Shown in pieces: positions 63,545 through 64,000 of a stretch of 64,000 nucleotides of DNA. Origin of the DNA: Gonatopus flavifemur (taxonomy: Eukaryota; Arthropoda; Insecta; Hymenoptera; Dryinidae); assembly GCA_018340375.1 (NCBI GenBank), contig JAFFJZ010000004.1, positions 31,222,001-31,286,000 of the forward strand, written 5' to 3'. The translations under genes were made by a program, and so were the position numbers. The notes beneath the pieces are model-generated. The model was not told the origin of the DNA. It saw only the letters and a program-made list of their open reading frames with translations, and made no database searches. Position 1 is the stretch's first letter. Each line of letters opens with the position of its first letter.

Positions 63545-64000
63545 TCTCGCGAAATTGTTTAAGAGCAGGTATACAGAGGTACGACTTCTGAGAAAATGAC
63601 AGATTTTCATTTATGTTTCCACGAATGCTTTGATTTCGGTGCCAGAATAACATTTTTATGGGGGAAGAGCTCAGAAAAGCTCACAAAGAACCCACAAACA
63701 GCACCTAAATAGTACTTGAGTCGGAGGATTGAGGAAACGACTCACTTTTTCTTGTTCTCTATGAATGCCATCATTTTGATGCCAAAATCACACTCCATCA
63801 GGACGAGCTCAGAAAAGTTCATAAAGACACCACAAAAAACACCCAAATAGTACTGACGTTAGGGTTTTGGGAGAACGATTGATTTTCTCCTACTCTCCTC
63901 CACGAATGCGATCATTCCGATGCCAAAACAACATTCAGAGGAGGGGGTCTCAAAAAAGTTCACAAAGAACCCACAAACAGCACCCAAATAGTACTTACAT
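63545..64000. repeat. 139-bp tandem satellite, at least 3 copies, continuing past the window
   Basis: ACCCAAATAGTACTTAC-like phrases recur near 63706, 63844 and 63984, with GAGCTCAGAAAAGCTCACAA, CACGAATGC and GATGCCAAAA words in each unit. The last copy is cut by the window end. Confidence 0.85.

Overview
The window reads as AT-rich nuclear DNA of an insect or close arthropod relative. The reasons are split protein genes with GT-AG introns, many TTAA-, TA-, 3-bp- and 8-bp-flanked inverted-repeat transposons, a mellifera-type mariner, a Penelope-like element, non-LTR retrotransposon remnants and insect-style tandem satellites. No prokaryotic operon, tRNA, rRNA or CRISPR array was seen.

Only two host genes are recognisable. 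On the minus strand at 298-3917 is a complete four-exon SEC11 gene, the catalytic subunit of the ER signal peptidase complex (180 aa). On the plus strand at 14049-34429 is a complete five-exon CDC37 gene, the kinase-specific Hsp90 co-chaperone (370 aa). Its second intron is about 17.9 kb and is almost wholly built from transposons. The two genes are divergent, with about 10 kb of densely nested miniature inverted-repeat elements (MITEs) between them (4.1-13.8 kb).

Cdc37 intron 2 (15411-33304) holds a pogo-type MITE, other MITEs, an RTE-like LINE tail, a copia RNase H fragment, and a chain of inverted-repeat transposons. The chain runs: a 5.2-kb element whose interior is about 22 copies of a 163-bp satellite with a 489-bp higher-order repeat (19497-24649); a 3.1-kb element with a broken gene of unknown family (24702-27844); and a Tc1/mariner-type DD41D element (27849-30730) carrying a nested LINE. 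A 127-bp satellite follows at 30780-32150.

Downstream of CDC37 (34.4-49 kb) lie TIR elements, hAT MITEs, a decayed LINE with ORF1, endonuclease and RT (37.2-40.0 kb), two related minisatellites, and stretches with nothing recognisable. At 49371-55226 three inverted-repeat elements (B, C, D) stand end to end with only TATA or TATATA between them. B carries an uninterrupted DD41D transposase frame lacking the second catalytic Asp. C has all three Asp but one internal stop. D is a fold-back element with arms of about 750 bp.

A 2.9-kb imperfect palindrome (55.86-58.72 kb) leads into a broken Penelope-like RT (58.9-60.9 kb). A dead mariner follows (61673-62951), and then the left end of another element and a 139-bp satellite that run off the window. 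Coordinates of repeats were set by reading inverted ends and target-site duplications by eye, so ends without a stated duplication are accurate to a few bases or tens of bases.
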